64,000 bases of DNA from Acorus gramineus (lineage: Eukaryota > Streptophyta > Magnoliopsida > Acorales > Acoraceae). The translations under genes and the position numbers were made by a program. The notes below the pieces were generated by a model. The model searched no databases, was not told the DNA's origin, and worked only from the letters and a program-made list of their open reading frames with translations. The stretch spans positions 18,389,858-18,453,857 of the forward strand of contig CM060854.1 of assembly GCA_030737835.1 (NCBI GenBank), given 5' to 3'. How positions within the stretch are numbered: the stretch's first letter is position 1; each line of letters opens with the position of its first letter. Positions 1-12,550 of the stretch are shown here, in pieces.

Positions 1-2541
1 TTAGCCTTCTGGTCACCTTTGGAACATTTCTGGCAGTTTTTCAACTTTTTCTTTTTTCGATCGGAACCGCTAAAATTTTGGACTTTTAGCTATCTGCATG
101 AGTTCGAGAATTCCGATTGAAAATCTAACTGCACATTATGTGTCCTAGTGCCATTTCGAACCGCTCACGAAAATTTCATCGAATTCCGGTAACGTTTCAG
201 AATTTGGAGTTCCGAATCATATCCGGGTTTTTGACCGAGTGGAAAAGTCAAAGGGGAGACTTGACCAAGTCAAGGAGACTTGGACCAAGTCAAATTTGAC
301 CATTGACTTGGTCAAATCCTTTTGTTTTTTTGTGTGGTTGGGTTGACTCAAGTCAATCCCCACCAAAACCTAATGTTCTAAGTGTGTGAGTGAGTGTGTG
401 TGTGTGTGTGTGTGTCACTAGTCTTGGGCGTCCACCCTTCTCTCCTCTTCTTTTCTCTTCTCTTCTCCATCTCTCTCACACACTTTATCACTCACTCCCT
501 CTTCTTTCTTTGCTCCATTAGAGGTAGTAGAAGAAGAAGAAAAGGAAAACCCTAAAAGGGAAAAAGAAAGGTAAGGGTGTGATCTACCTTTGCATGGTGT
601 TTGTTTTGTTTTCCCCTTTCTTTACCTCCCTCTCATGGCTTCCCTCCCCCCTGTTTCAGCCATTGTTAGGGCTGGAGAGTGGCTGAGGTGGTGGTGGTCT
701 TGGTGGTGGCGGTTGTGGTGGTTTGGTGCGCAAAGGGCACCCGAACTTCCTCCCCTTGTTCTTCCTCTCCTTGGGTAAGTCTTCCTCCTCCCTTAGCTTG
801 CTTAGATGATTGATTAGGGTATTTAAATTGTTATGCATGCTATGCATAGGTGTTAGGGGGTGTGGGTGGGCTGAGGAGGGGGTGGAAGGGGCTCGGGCGA
901 GCGCGTGGAGCCATCCGCGCGCGTGCGCGAGAGTCTGCGCCGGCGTACGCGCAGACGCGCGGGAGTGCGTGCGGGTGCTGCGCGGGCGCGCAGTGCGCGC
1001 GGGTACGCGCTGGGCTGGACGCGCGGGCAGGGGCGCGGCAGTGCGCCAGGGGCGCAGGGGCGCATGCGTGCATGAGCATTCGTGCGTGCGCGTGCGGGGG
1101 GCCATGCGTATGGCTGCCCGAGGGTTCGGGAGGGTGTCGGGGCACTCGGACTCGCGTGCGTACGTGCGTGCTCGCATGTGTGCGGGTCCGTATGCATGCT
1201 TGTCCGAGTATTGGGTATTTCTAGTAAATTTCTTATGTATTTGTGTAGTTTACTCACCATATTGAATGCCTATGTCTTGCAGATCTTGACGGACGGTCAC
1301 ACAACGACCCGGGTTTCGGTGAGTGGGACAATCCAACCCAGTAGGGAGGCGTTCGATGCATGTAGGCGTGCATTGCCCTCCCCTGGGGCACCATAATTGT
1401 GTATTAACTTGTGATAAATGTAAAACTATGCAATGCATGATTAATATGATGTAACCATGTCACATTAGACCTTGTATGCTAGGGATATGCACCCATATAT
1501 CATGTATAGAGGCCTATGCATGCCTAGATACCATGTCCCTTAATTTGAAAGCCTTGAACTATGTATGTTCCCATCTAGTTTAATCTAATTAAATCAAAAT
1601 GAGAGCATATTGTTATAAGCATGCCTTAGAGAATATTATAACCTTGTTGTTATAATATATGTTTCCCCGCATCTTAGTTATGCGCCCTGGAGGAATTCTT
1701 GAGAATTCATGACATTATTAGTGTTACAAATCCTTGTCGACGGATCCAAGAGGATCGTATCCGTGTGAGTAGGTTGTCTTCTCCTTTTGGTTGGATCCGA
1801 TGTAGGGACTCCCCGGCGTTGGAAAGCTGACCTGACAGAGGGCTCCCATCTGTAGGTACCTCCAATGCGTCGGACAATGCTGATCGTGGGAGTATACCAG
1901 GTAGAGGCTACGGAGTGTGGGAGAGGCTACCGGGTGGACCAGGGCTGGAGAGCGGTCTATGTCACCCCCCGTAAAGGGTGAGGGTGAGGGGGGGGGTGGG
2001 TTGGCGATGAAACGACCCACTAGAATGTGTAGTTGCTCCCGTTTTAGGGACTATAAATTATTTAAGGTTAATATGAATTGTGATGCATAGATTGTGCCAT
2101 TCACTGAGCGTGTGGCTCACCCCTCGCATATTCTTTTCCTCCAGTTATATCTGAGTCGGATCTGAAGGAGGAGCTCCCTAAGGCACCACAGTAGTAGCGG
2201 AGCAGCGTCACGTGTTGGGTTCTGCGAGTGAGAGGCCATCAGCATCCCCTTCTTGATTGTATGTATTGTTATCCGTGCTTGGGCACACACTTGTATTTGG
2301 ATGTTATTATTTATATTGGCTCTCACAGGACAGTTGATTATGTATTCGGGTCTGTAATATGTCTTTGAATTACATACTCAGTCGTTTAAGCTTCCGCTAT
2401 TTGTATATATTATGTCAGCTACATTATTGTCTGTGTTGTCATTTTTGATGTTGTTTAGAGTATTTTATTGATCTCCTGTATAGACTGCTGATATTATATA
2501 TATTTGCCACGTATCGGGGATGGCCGTCCTGGGGCGTGACA
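1..2541 (-). mobile_element. Ty3/gypsy long LTR, copy A, left tip outside the window
   Basis: This stretch matches the solo LTRs at 17408-20438 and 38376-41727 along its whole length. Only about 19 bp of the left end are missing at the window edge. It ends in GGGGCGTGACA, and the opposite strand therefore begins TGTCACGCCCC, a start typical of long LTRs of the Tekay/Del chromovirus group. The family and orientation are inferred from that. It sits inside a copia element, whose RT region resumes directly at 2542. No gypsy internal genes are visible. Whether it is solo cannot be shown because its left flank is off-window. Short ORFs at 590-1400 are GC-rich LTR sequence and not genes. Confidence 0.8.
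393..415. repeat. (GT)n microsatellite inside LTR copy A
   Basis: An uninterrupted run of GT dinucleotides lies next to a CT-rich stretch. The other two LTR copies lack it, so it arose in this copy. Confidence 0.85.
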
Positions 2542-4151
2542 TCTTGTCCCTCTTCCTACGGGTAAGGTTTCCATTGGCTGTAAGTGGGTCTACAAGATCA
2601 AGACTCACTCTGATGGTTCGATTGAGCGTCACAAGGCTCGGTTGGTTGCCCGTGGTTTCACTCAGCAGCATGGTATTGATTATGATGAGACATTTGCTCC
2701 TGTAGCGAAGATGACGATTGTTCGCACTTTGATTTCTGTTGCTTCTGTTCGTCAGTAACCCATTTATCAGCTTGATGTCAAGAACACCTTTCTTCATGGT
2801 GATTTATCAGAAGAGGTTTATTTGACTCCTCCTCCAGGCCTTCCTCATCCATTTGGTCAAGTATGTCATCTTCGTCGCGCTCTCTATGGTCTCAAGCAGG
2901 CTCCTCGCGCTTGGTTTGCTCGATTCACTGATGCTATTTGTGCTGCTAGGTTTGTTTTGAGTTCTTCTGATCCAGCTCTATTTGTTCACACATCCGGTTC
3001 CCATCGTACTATCTTGTTGATTTATGTCGATGACATGCTCATCACTGGCGATGATTCTTCTCATATACAATCGGTCAAGCAACATCTGCAGCGTCAATTT
3101 GAGATGAAAGATCTTGGCAAACTTCAATATTTTCTAGACTTGGAAGTTGCTTCTGCCCCGCGTGGTTATCTTCTCTCCCAACGCAAGTATACTGCTGACT
3201 TGATCGACCGTGCTTGTCTGACTGATGATCGCATTTCTCCCACTCCTATTGAGCTTCATGCAAAGCTCCAACCTGACGATGGAGAACCTCTTTTTGATGT
3301 TACTCATTATAGACAGCTTGTTGGGAGCCTCGTATATCTCACTGTTACTCGTCCTGACGATGGAGAACCTCTTTCTGATGTTACTCGTCCTGACATTGCC
3401 TATGCCGTGCATATTGTCAGTCAGTTCATCGCTGCCCCTCGTACTGTTCATTATACAGCAATTCTTCAGATTATACGCTATCTACGTGGTACCATATCTC
3501 GAGCTCTGCTGTTACCGTCTTCTTCTACTCTTGAACTTCGCGCTTATACTCATGCTGATTGGGCAGGAGATGTCACAGATCAAAAATCCACGACTGGTAT
3601 ATGTGTATCTTGTGGTGACTCTCTTATATCTTGGAAGGCCAAGAAACAAGACATTGTTTCTCATTCGAGTGCTGAGGCCGAATATCGTGTTATGCCATCT
3701 GCTACTGCTGAGGTTGTTTGGCTTCGGCGCCTCCTCTCTGACATAGGTGTCATTCTATCTGCGTCTACTCCTTTATATTGTGACAACAAGAGCGCCATTC
3801 AGATTGCTAGCAATCCAGTTTTTCATGAACGTACGAAACACATCGAGATCGATTGTCACTTCGTCCGTCATCATTTTATTGCGGGCACTATATCACTCCC
3901 ATATATTTCCTCTTCTCTTCAGTTATCTGACTTTTTCACAAAGTCACATACACTTCAACGACATGGTTCCTTGTTGAGCAAACTCTCGGTGTATGATCCA
4001 CCATGAGTTTGAGGGGGGGTGTTAAATGTATATATATGTTAGGGTTAAGGGTAGATTAGTCATTTCCTCGTTTTTCTTTTTGTACTATAAATATTGGATA
4101 CAAACTCTAATAAGATTTTTTATTCATTCTCTTCAAATTCTGATTCTAACA
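2542..4151 (+). mobile_element. Ty1/copia fossil 1: RT-RNase H part and 3' LTR
   Basis: The translated sequence shows a copia reverse transcriptase with the YVDD box, then an RNase H region, a polypurine tract and a short 3' LTR (4020-4151). The left part of the element is cut off by gypsy LTR copy A and lies outside the window. It is the duplicate of copia 2 at 14260-22101. After the 3' LTR comes TGGTT, the same 5 bp that flank copia 2, so both derive from one insertion. The short LTR and the overall size resemble the Ale/Retrofit lineage (inference). The element is broken, with a few breaks. Confidence 0.9.
4020..4151 (+). repeat. 3' LTR of copia fossil 1
   Basis: This 132-bp repeat starts TGTTAAATG and ends CTAACA, directly after a G-rich polypurine tract. 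It matches the LTRs at 14260-14390 and 21969-22101. It is followed by the target-site duplication TGGTT at 4152-4156. Confidence 0.9.
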
Positions 4152-4156
4152 TGGTT

Positions 4157-4319
4157 TGGACTGAACCTAATGTAACATTTCAGACTGCCTACGTACCCTC
4201 GTTAATGGATCAAGTCACACGTAGTTCCTCTTTTGGTGGTGGGATCTCGCACTGGAAGTGGGGATGTCCCCAGTCTTTCCGATGGTCGAATCCAACCTAT
4301 AGAGGAGACCAGAGATCTC
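4157..4319 (-). other. Copia target sequence, possibly an older gypsy LTR remnant
   Basis: This is the DNA into which copia inserted; the matching stretch in unit 2 is 22107-22270. On the minus strand it contains a GGTAYGTAGGCA-like motif followed by a GGTTCAGTC motif, a combination familiar from U5 regions of Tat/Athila gypsy LTRs. The identification rests on these short motifs only. Confidence 0.35.
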
Positions 4320-4967
4320 CTTAACTCTCTGAAAACTTATGAAAATCGAAAAAAGTCCCTGTAAAATTTAAAAATTATCTTAACTCCCTGAAATCTTCTA
4401 AAAATCATAAAAAAATCCATGTGATTATGTAAAAATATATACTGATTTATTTAAATTTTATTAAACAAATTATAGTTTTATAGTCAATGTGTTATGCTTT
4501 CTATTGCTAGTAATTTTGAGTTAAGAATGTATTATAGAATTTTGATTTGATTTTTAAATTGTTTTCTCTACTGATTTTGTAATGGGGTTAATGAAACTGT
4601 AATTTTTTTTATTCAGTCTCTGTAATAAGATTGAGGAGGGGAAAATGTTGAAAAATGACTCAATTTTGTAGATCAATTAAGGTTCGACGGATTTTTTATT
4701 TTTTATTTACAGATGATGATGACATTTCAGGACATAAGGATGTTGAAAAATGATGGGGGTATTTTTATCTTACAAAAAAACTAAATATGATTTTATAAAG
4801 TTTGTAGGGACTGAATCCAATTTTAATAAGTTTCTGATGACTTATTTCAATATACTCTTGACCGGGGGACTAAATTCGTTAACCATATACACTTTATGAG
4901 GATCTAGGATGATTTTGTGATTTTAGAGGGACTTTTTGGGATTTCGAGAAGATTTCAGGGAGTTAAG
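4320..4967. mobile_element. MITE-like inverted-repeat element, family A, copy 1
   Basis: The left end CTTAACTCTCTGAAA and the right end TTTCAGGGAGTTAAG are inverted repeats that extend about 60 bp with mismatches. The left arm is repeated twice in tandem. There are no ORFs. I could not find a clear target duplication, so the superfamily is open. The copy in unit 2 lies at 22271-22916. Confidence 0.6.
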
Positions 4968-4989
4968 AAGATTTTTCCCTTCTTTATAT

Positions 4990-5437
4990 AATAAAATGTA
5001 TTTGTATCCCCTTAAGTTTTTAGAACCTGCAGAAGCACCTTGAAATTCAAAAACATGCATTTACACCTCATATCATTAGATTTTCCGTTAAAAGGGGATA
5101 ATGGTACTTTAAAATTATTATTTAGCCCTTTAATTAATTTCTGAATACCCAAAACAAAGCCCAAATTAAATTTGAATAGGCTTTATAAATATTAATTAGT
5201 AATATAATCAAAGCTTTTCAAACACATTTGGATCCACTTATTATGAAAATTAACTCACACAACAATTAATTAATATGCGAAAATACGATAATAATTTAAC
5301 TAAAATGGGTAAAATTCTCATTTTGTTTTATTTTAACCAGAAATCTAACAGCAAGGGTGTAAGTGCATGTTTTGAAACTTCTGGGGGTGTTTCTAGAAGT
5401 TTCAAACATTTCAAGGGGACCAAACGCAATTTACCCT
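4990..5437. mobile_element. MITE-like inverted-repeat element, family B, copy 1
   Basis: The two ends form imperfect inverted repeats of about 75 bp, with shared words such as AAACATGCAYTTACA and TCCCCTT. The interior is AT-rich and has no ORF. The same element lies at 22940-23386 in unit 2. The 5275-5469 reading frame is an artefact of this repeat. Confidence 0.55.
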
Positions 5438-7427
5438 TTTTTATATTAAAAAGTATACTGTTGTTATAACATTAATATTCATAAAAAATGATTATACTAA
5501 TTTATAGCCATTCAAATATAGATGTTAAGTTGTAATCCAACCGGGCCCCAAAAAAATTCTAATCAACCCAAATTGGTAGGAACAAAAATAATAATTGAGT
5601 ATTTATATTTATATTTAACAGTTTGGTTCGGGCTAATCGAACAAAAATCGGTTCTGTTTAAGTTTGAATTTTCATTTCGATTTTTAGGTTACATGTAATT
5701 CTAATTTGATTCAATTTGGTTTTGCTAAAAATCAAATCAAACCGACCGAATTGTAAAGCTAGCTATTACACAAAAGAAATTTTCTAGTCTCAATTCCAAT
5801 CCTATGTGTTTCATTAGCATCATATACTCACATTTACGAGGTATATACTTTGACAGAAATTTTTCACATTTTCTATCAATGCATATAATATAGGCTTCAT
5901 TCTTTATAAAAACATATACTCAATTAAATGAGGTATATATAATATTTTAAAAAAATTTAAAATATATGTGTACTATAATCGGGGCTGAAAAGTGGACTAG
6001 AAGTGACATCATCCTTTGTTTTATGTCATTGTTATACTATTGAAATTTTTTACAATAGAAATATGTGTAGTTATGTTACTTGTATAATCAAAAACCTTAA
6101 TTTAGCGAGAATTAAATCTTAATTAGTGGACAAAAATAACAAAAATACAATTAGATTTCATATTTGTAATGACATTTGAATCTTTGTCATAATGTAAATA
6201 ATTAGATAATTAGTAACTTATTTGATCAATATATTTCCACTTTCCATATTTGGATGCAATGTAAGTAGCTTAATCTATGTTACAATGTATACAAATTATT
6301 ATTGAAATAATTAATATTTTCATTTTTTTTCCTTTTTTATTCTGACCATATAAAAGTCCCGGGCCACTGGTATGATGTTATTATTTTATTATGTCTTTTG
6401 TGTTTCAATGAGCATAATTTTGAATATAAATAGCTATGATGCTTTCAACAATGGATAACTCCTTGATTTTCAAGATAATTGTTTTTTTCATAAATTTTTT
6501 TTTATTTGAAATATGAAATTCTATGTTTTTCATGATGAACAAATATATTTTTTTTAATATAAAAATAAATATTATGTTTTCTAGAATATATAAAATAAAA
6601 CATATTTTGATATTTCTCTTTATTTGTTATTAGTCATACAAAGAGAACATGCATAATTTTTAAACAATCCACTGATATAAAACTAAATAGACTATTTCTC
6701 ATTTATTATGCTATAATAATAAAGGTGAAATTAATCTCAGATAAAAAATTTACCCTTTATTTTTTGGACCCCTCAATTTCTTTAAAATACAAAAACACCC
6801 CAAGTTAGATCTTTAGGTTCAAACACCATCTAACAACTTATGAGATTTATCAATGTACATAGATGCATAATTAACAACATATACAATGTATAAAAGGAAT
6901 CCAAATATGGTAAACATGAAAAAATGAGACGAAATCACCTTGAGTCACTTTAAAAAATAAGAGTTGAAAAAATAGGGATCGATTTTATCTCTTAAACAAC
7001 CCTATATTGTAAAAACTCTACTTTAAAACTATATTTCCATAAATACTCTTCAACAGGATTTAAATTATACATGAATGCTCTTTTTAGACGTGTTTGCATA
7101 ATATAAAAATTTTGAAATATGTAGTAATATCTTTCAAAAGGATATTCATGCACAATTCAAATGGGTATTTATGCACAATTCAAACCCTTCTAAGAGATAA
7201 TGCTAAAAATAATAATTCAACAAGGATATTTGATCGAAATAAGATTTTTTCACGGGTACATATGCAAAAAGACCAATAAAATATTAGGAATTAATTTTCC
7301 CAAATAAATGACATTTTTCAAGAGAATTTATTTTTATTTATTTATTTATTATTATTATAAAGGAGGGAACCCGTAGCTGACCTTATAGTTGAACTGGGTA
7401 GGTTACCTTCACCTGTATATCCTGAAC
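5438..7427. other. AT-rich intergenic DNA, no gene seen
   Basis: I see no credible coding, RNA or promoter signal here. It is matched base for base, with scattered differences, by 23387-25386 in the second duplication unit. Confidence 0.6.
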
Positions 7428-9112
7428 AATAATGATTCTTAGGCCTCTTCATATAGGTCCCCCATAAGTCCCATGAGGTGGCACATATGTTAATACCTAA
7501 TATGCTCTTCAAGCCATTTTAGTTAACTTCTCACCATAATTATGAAACAGTTAGGTTTTTCGTGCGTAGAGTGCATTCATTTGTCTATTTTTGGCTTATC
7601 ACAATTGAATGAATAATCGACAATTGAATTCAATCTTTAATATTTCATGTTGATAATCGATATTTATTTTTAAGAACACAGTGAAGCAAATAAAAAGTTT
7701 AATTGAGAGATTTTTCAATCTTTGATTTGATATTTGAAGGACTTTTTGGCCTTTGATTTGATTGGGAATCATAATTGAACAATTTGGTTATCATTTCAAT
7801 GTCTGACAATTCAGATATGGCATTTGTTATTGTTTGTTTTTGCAATTTTTTTTATCCTATGTTTGATGTTAATTATTGTAGTATCTGATCTGTCCTTTTG
7901 AATGTTGGATTTGATTTTAAACTTTGAACTCTTTTTATCTGACATTTTGATTCTAGTTTTTTATTTTTAAAGTGTTTGAATCTGGCATTGGTTGGGTAAC
8001 ATTTGATAGTCATTGCATTTTCATACTTTTTGGGATTTATTTGCAGTAGTTTTCAAAAGTATGTTACATTCCAAACTAATATGAATAGTTATGTTTTATA
8101 TTTTTAAAAGTTAGTTACATTTATGAAATGTCACTGATTTTTTATATTGACATATAATAAGAATCAGTAGCGTTCACAAATGTAACTCATTTTTCTAGTA
8201 CAATATATTATGAAACTAAGTTACATTCAACAAATGTAACTGATGTGTTACTGCATCATTATTATGAAACTAAGTTATATTTCACAACTGTGATTGACTT
8301 GTAATCTGATCTTAGTGAATCTTTGAGTACTCTAATTCCATACTGTATCTTCTAATTATCTGATCTTTTAGTGAATCTATGAGTACCTTAATTTCAATTA
8401 TTTGTGAATATTGAATATAGGGAATACAGAGGATTCAATTACATTTTCCTTTAAAGGCGATCCACAGAAGGATTCTCATTTACATAGTCAGTTACATTCT
8501 CATATTTTGTTAAGTTACATTCAATTATATCTTATTCATTTAAACTAATATGAATCTTTATGCATTATATTTTGTAAGCCGGTTACATTTTTGAAATGTA
8601 ACTGATGTTTATATGTCTTAAATAATAAAAGTCGGTTAACTGAACTGTTTGTGCAATATAATTTGAAACTAAGTTACATTCACAAAATGTAACTGACTCT
8701 TTTTATGTGATCTTAGTGAATCGTCAAAAGTCGATTACATTTATCAAAAAAGTGGATGTGAATGTCTGAAAAGATGGAGTCTAGAGAAGGACTGAAAAGG
8801 TAGTCGAACCACTTCTCATATGATAGAGGATTGGTGAAGCCGTTTGTCGATGAGCAGGTTGGCCGGAATGATTTTTTTAAATAACAGATGCGTATAAAAA
8901 AATGGTTAGAAATTTTTGGGATATGTTTCAAAAAGAGAAAACCGTTAACAAAAAGAGGGTTTTGGCATGCGAACGTGTGCTTTGAATAGGGACAGTTTCA
9001 TTTTTTTTTTTTTCTTTTTATAAAAGTCAATCAGAAACAAATTGTATATTCAATAGTATATTGACAAGTAATGTGGATTATGGTTAAAGCCTAAATAGTG
9101 AGACCCATGTAA
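7428..9112 (-). mobile_element. Palindrome-rich non-autonomous element, family X, copy 1
   Basis: One end carries AATGATTC followed by an ATAAGTCCCATGAGGTG motif. The other end carries CCTAAATAGTGAG, which is the inverse of the opposite terminus of the copy at 62450-63857. Both termini are therefore shared with that unlinked copy, in reverse orientation. The interior (8060-8720) holds several hairpins of the form GTTACATT-spacer-AAATGTAAC. There is no ORF of note. A non-autonomous DNA transposon is the best reading, with the superfamily unknown. The unit 2 copy is 25387-27071. Confidence 0.55.
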
Positions 9113-9299
9113 CAAGATTTTATCCCAAAACTCACATAAATACACAGGGATTAAGACCGTGTCAAGACTCGATACTAAGATTTAATCTCAGCACAGATAA
9201 ACCGTGACCGATGTCTCATAGTAAGTGCTGGGTCCGTTTAAAACCACCCAATCACGTCATTGTTTATAATAATAATTAAAAAAAACGTGGGTTGATTTG

Positions 9300-10558
9300 T
9301 AAAAACATATCTAAATTCACTCCCAAATTATTCCACCTTTTATGTTTCTCTAAAAGTTGTTTCTTTTTTTTTCTTTTTTTTGTTTCTTCTTTTGTTCTGC
9401 ATTCGAAAATCTCGGCAAAAGTTTCGGTAGTTTTTCAAGATCCCCCGTCGATATAAAACCCAGTTTCTTCATTACTTTCTTTTGTTGTAGGGACATTGTG
9501 AAGAAGAGTGAGCCAGTTATTTGTCTCGTGAGTTTTTTTTTTTTTGTCCGATTGTTTGTTTGTTTGTTTTTTTTTTATGATTATAAGAATTTTTTGTTAT
9601 TTGATTTTTATGATTTTTTTTAATTTAAGTTTACATTGTTCTTAATTTATTTTATTAGATTACACTATTCTATGTTGAATTGATTTATTTTTTCAATTGT
9701 TTGTTTTGAATTAATTCCACGAGCGCTAGATTGACAAAGGGAATAAGATTTTGAAGATACGTTAGGGTAGATAATTTTAGTATATACAAATTGTTTGTGT
9801 CTGGGTATAATAAATGTTAGGATATGTGTGGGTGTTGTGTGAAATAATTTTTTAAATGACATAGATAACTATTTTCTACTCTTGTTATGCTGCACCCCCA
9901 AACGGGGGGTTAAAGCATAAGTTGTAATTAACATGTAAAGTTGGTGTTCACTGAATATTTGAACTTTGGGTTATACTGGGACAGATTTGAACCTTTCTTC
10001 ATTTGATGTTATTGAAATATGAATGAGTTATTTGAGGTTGAAAATTTGCATGAAATGTGTAGACGTAACAATAGATAATATAATAGCTTCACATTGTGAT
10101 ACAAAGATTAATATTATTAATACTGATTCAAGTAATGTTGTTAAGATTTGACATGAATTTCTCAGTGATTGTGTGTGGCTTACGCTTTAGATGCTTTGTT
10201 TTAACTGGTCCAAATAGACATATAGTACACTCAATCATGGGTTTATGAAGTAAGTTTGCAGATGTCTTGTAATCTTCATATGGGCAATCATAAACTCTGT
10301 AGTTGTGCAATCCTATAATGAATGTGATTGGTATTCTTTCCATGACATAACAATCTCCACTAATTTGATGTATTGCAACTTGCAAGACATATGGATGTAT
10401 TATGTATATATGTTCTTCAATATAGTCTCTGATTTTTCTGCATTAAGTGTGCATACTTTCTATACCCAAACTTCAGAATGAATTCCAATACTGCTCGTTG
10501 TCGAATTTTTCAGTCACCCAAATCAATCCACCTATTAATCAAGTATGAACTCCTGCAG
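9300..10558 (+). promoter_or_regulatory. Likely 5' UTR exon and 5' UTR intron of DUF1644 copy 1
   Basis: A pyrimidine-rich stretch at 9357-9400 leads into a segment with a plausible donor at 9528 (CTC|GTGAGT). An acceptor CTCCTGCAG ends at 10558, 10 bases before the start codon. A second acceptor-like site, TTGTTGTAG, ends at 9490. A long intron in the leader is common in plant genes and would explain the 1-kb gap. The exact transcription start is not visible. The 85-codon minus-strand frame at 10128-10385 falls in this intron and is not supported as a gene. Confidence 0.4.
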
Positions 10559-10568
10559 CAAAAAAAAA

Positions 10569-11324
10569 ATGTCAAAGATTGCACCATCCTCCCACAGCTG
10601 CAAAACCTGCTCTGCATCCCAGGAAGACATCCCAAGTTGGGAAGACTTGCGTTGCCCCGTATGCCTTGACCACCCCCACAACGCGGTCCTCCTCCTCTGC
10701 ACCTCCCACGCCAATGGCTGTCGCCCTTTCATGTGCGACACCGGCCACCACCTCTCCAACTGCCTCGACCAGTATCTCAAGACGACCATCACCGCCTCTG
10801 GTTTCCTCAAGTGCCCATTATGCCGTGGCCACATAAATGGCTGGAAGGTGGTCGAGCCCGCCAGGAGGTTCATGAACTCCAAGTCCCGGACCTGCTCACT
10901 CGAAACATGTGACTTCAGTGGCTCGTACTCAGACCTGGATAGGCACGCGAGGGAAGTGCATCCCCTTGCAAGGCCTTCTGAAGTGGACCCAGTTAGGGAC
11001 CAGGAGTGGAGGCGCATTCAGGATGAGCTAGGCCTTGGCGACGCGTTGAGTGCTTTTCGATTTGATCTTAGTGAAAGGGAAGCATTGCAGGGAAGAATGG
11101 ATGATGAGTCCGGAAATATGAATGATTTAGTGTGGCAGCTGTTCAGGATTGCAGCTTTTGCTGCTGATGCTGTTGAAAGTGGGGCTTTTTCGGATACAGA
11201 GATGGATGCACTCATTGGGGATGGTGAGATAGGGCAGTTGGTATCTTGGCGATACTTCTACGAGCTTTTGGTGAGAAGTTCGTCGGAGTCTGCGGGGGCG
11301 GCCGGAGGAGGAGGCACTGTGTGA
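10569..11324 (+). CDS. DUF1644 RING-like zinc-finger protein, copy 1
   Basis: This single coding exon gives a 251-aa protein starting MSKIAPSSHS. It has the plant-specific DUF1644 layout: a cysteine-rich RING-like block opening with CPVCL (C29, C32) and including C44, C51, C56, C65, C82 and C85; the conserved WKVVEPAR stretch; a C2H2-like finger (C109, C114, H126, H131); and the EVDP.RDQEWRR motif. The C-terminus (about 150-251) is acidic. Some rice family members are stress-induced and nuclear; ligase activity is not proved by sequence. I chose this ATG because the upstream ATG at 10545 lies before the likely acceptor. The protein differs from copy 2 at one residue (F versus L near the end). 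It looks functional. Confidence 0.9.
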   Translation: MSKIAPSSHSCKTCSASQEDIPSWEDLRCPVCLDHPHNAVLLLCTSHANGCRPFMCDTGHHLSNCLDQYLKTTITASGFLKCPLCRGHINGWKVVEPARRFMNSKSRTCSLETCDFSGSYSDLDRHAREVHPLARPSEVDPVRDQEWRRIQDELGLGDALSAFRFDLSEREALQGRMDDESGNMNDLVWQLFRIAAFAADAVESGAFSDTEMDALIGDGEIGQLVSWRYFYELLVRSSSESAGAAGGGGTV

Positions 11325-12550
11325 TGAAGATTGTTTGTTGTTCACTGCATAGTTTTTTAGTATTCAACATTTTTTCAAAGATGGTGGATGTAAAAGATTT
11401 GATTGTTATTTGTTAGGAACTTGTTTATTCTGGCATTCTTGTTGGGATTATCTGTTAATAACTCTTTGTTCAATCTGATTGTGATCCCTTTATGTGGGTG
11501 GGTGATGCAATGTGCACCAGAAAAAGTATGCATGTATGTTATCTACTCGATCTGTTATATGTATAAGCTAGAGATGATGGTATCAAGTAAACTTTTATTA
11601 TTATAATATAGATATTATTAGTTTTTTGAGGTGTTGGGAGGGTAAGGGTGGATCATGAAATGATTAGAATTTTTTTTTTTTTTTTTTTTTTAAGGTGATA
11701 TGTACAGTCTCAATTGTAGTCTACACCGATTTTTTATCTTCTTAAAAATCATACACGCTTCCTTTTTTTTTTTGGAGGGGGGGGTAGAGAAGGCTCATAA
11801 AAGGCTATTACTTGCTGGAGCTATAAGATTACATCCCACGAAATGATGTGAGTAGGGTCCGACCTTGAGTCTCCCCTTAAAGGGAGCATGCCGTCTACCT
11901 ACTCGTCAAGCAAAGGGTTCAGTGAAATCATTAGAATTTATTAATGGACGCATCATTTTCCTAGAATGTGGAATTTTACGATGAGTCTTATAATTTTCAA
12001 TCAACCTAATCTACTCAGGCCCAAGCCCAAGTGCCCAACCCACTATACCCACGTAAATTCCAAATCATTAACACAACCTAATTCACTTTACACTCTCCAA
12101 AGGTGATTGTAACTCGGGTGGATTGGGTAAGGTTGGAGTTCAACTGGAACCCAACCCAAAATTGAAATAATTCAGTTCAAGCCCAATCTAACCTACCCTT
12201 TGGGTTCGAATTCGATTTGGGTTGGATTCAGTTTAGGCTCAGGGTTGACTTTAAAAATGTCATTTTAAATGATTAGAGCTTTAAAAGAGTTATGAAAGTG
12301 ACAAATTTTAGGTAAAAATAAATTGGACTATGCGAATTTTATTTCACAAATTAAATAAGTAAAATTTGATTTAAAAATTTAGATTTACCATTTTCTACTT
12401 CAGGTTCAGGTTTGGGTTATCCGAACCCTCAATCCAAAAAGGCGAAATTGGAATAATTGAATTACCTAACGACATTGTCATCGTGAAGAAGAATCAAGCA
12501 AGGTGCGACCCAACCCGAATTAGGTTCAGGTTGATTTTTTTTTGTGGTAA
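11325..12550. other. Intergenic DNA after DUF1644 copy 1
   Basis: It contains poly-T and poly-G runs (11670-11785) and GGGTTGGGTT-type repeats typical of plant hAT-derived debris (12110-12450). There is no gene. The counterpart is 29280-30510, where the homopolymer runs differ in length. Confidence 0.5.

Noticed and set aside
590-1438. Overlapping ORFs of 60-173 codons on both strands, Arg/Ala/Gly-rich
   Set aside because: They lie in the GC-rich section of a gypsy LTR. The other LTR copies have different, shifted frames at the same place, so no protein is conserved.
10128-10385. 85-codon minus-strand ORF conserved in both duplication units (also 28084-28341)
   Set aside because: The whole region is conserved because the duplication is recent. 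The ORF falls in the likely leader intron, matches no family I know and shows no coding bias.
11776-11925. Possible SINE or tRNA-derived element near 11.8 kb (copy near 29.8 kb)
   Set aside because: I could not find convincing A and B boxes in the right spacing, nor a clear tail or target duplication.
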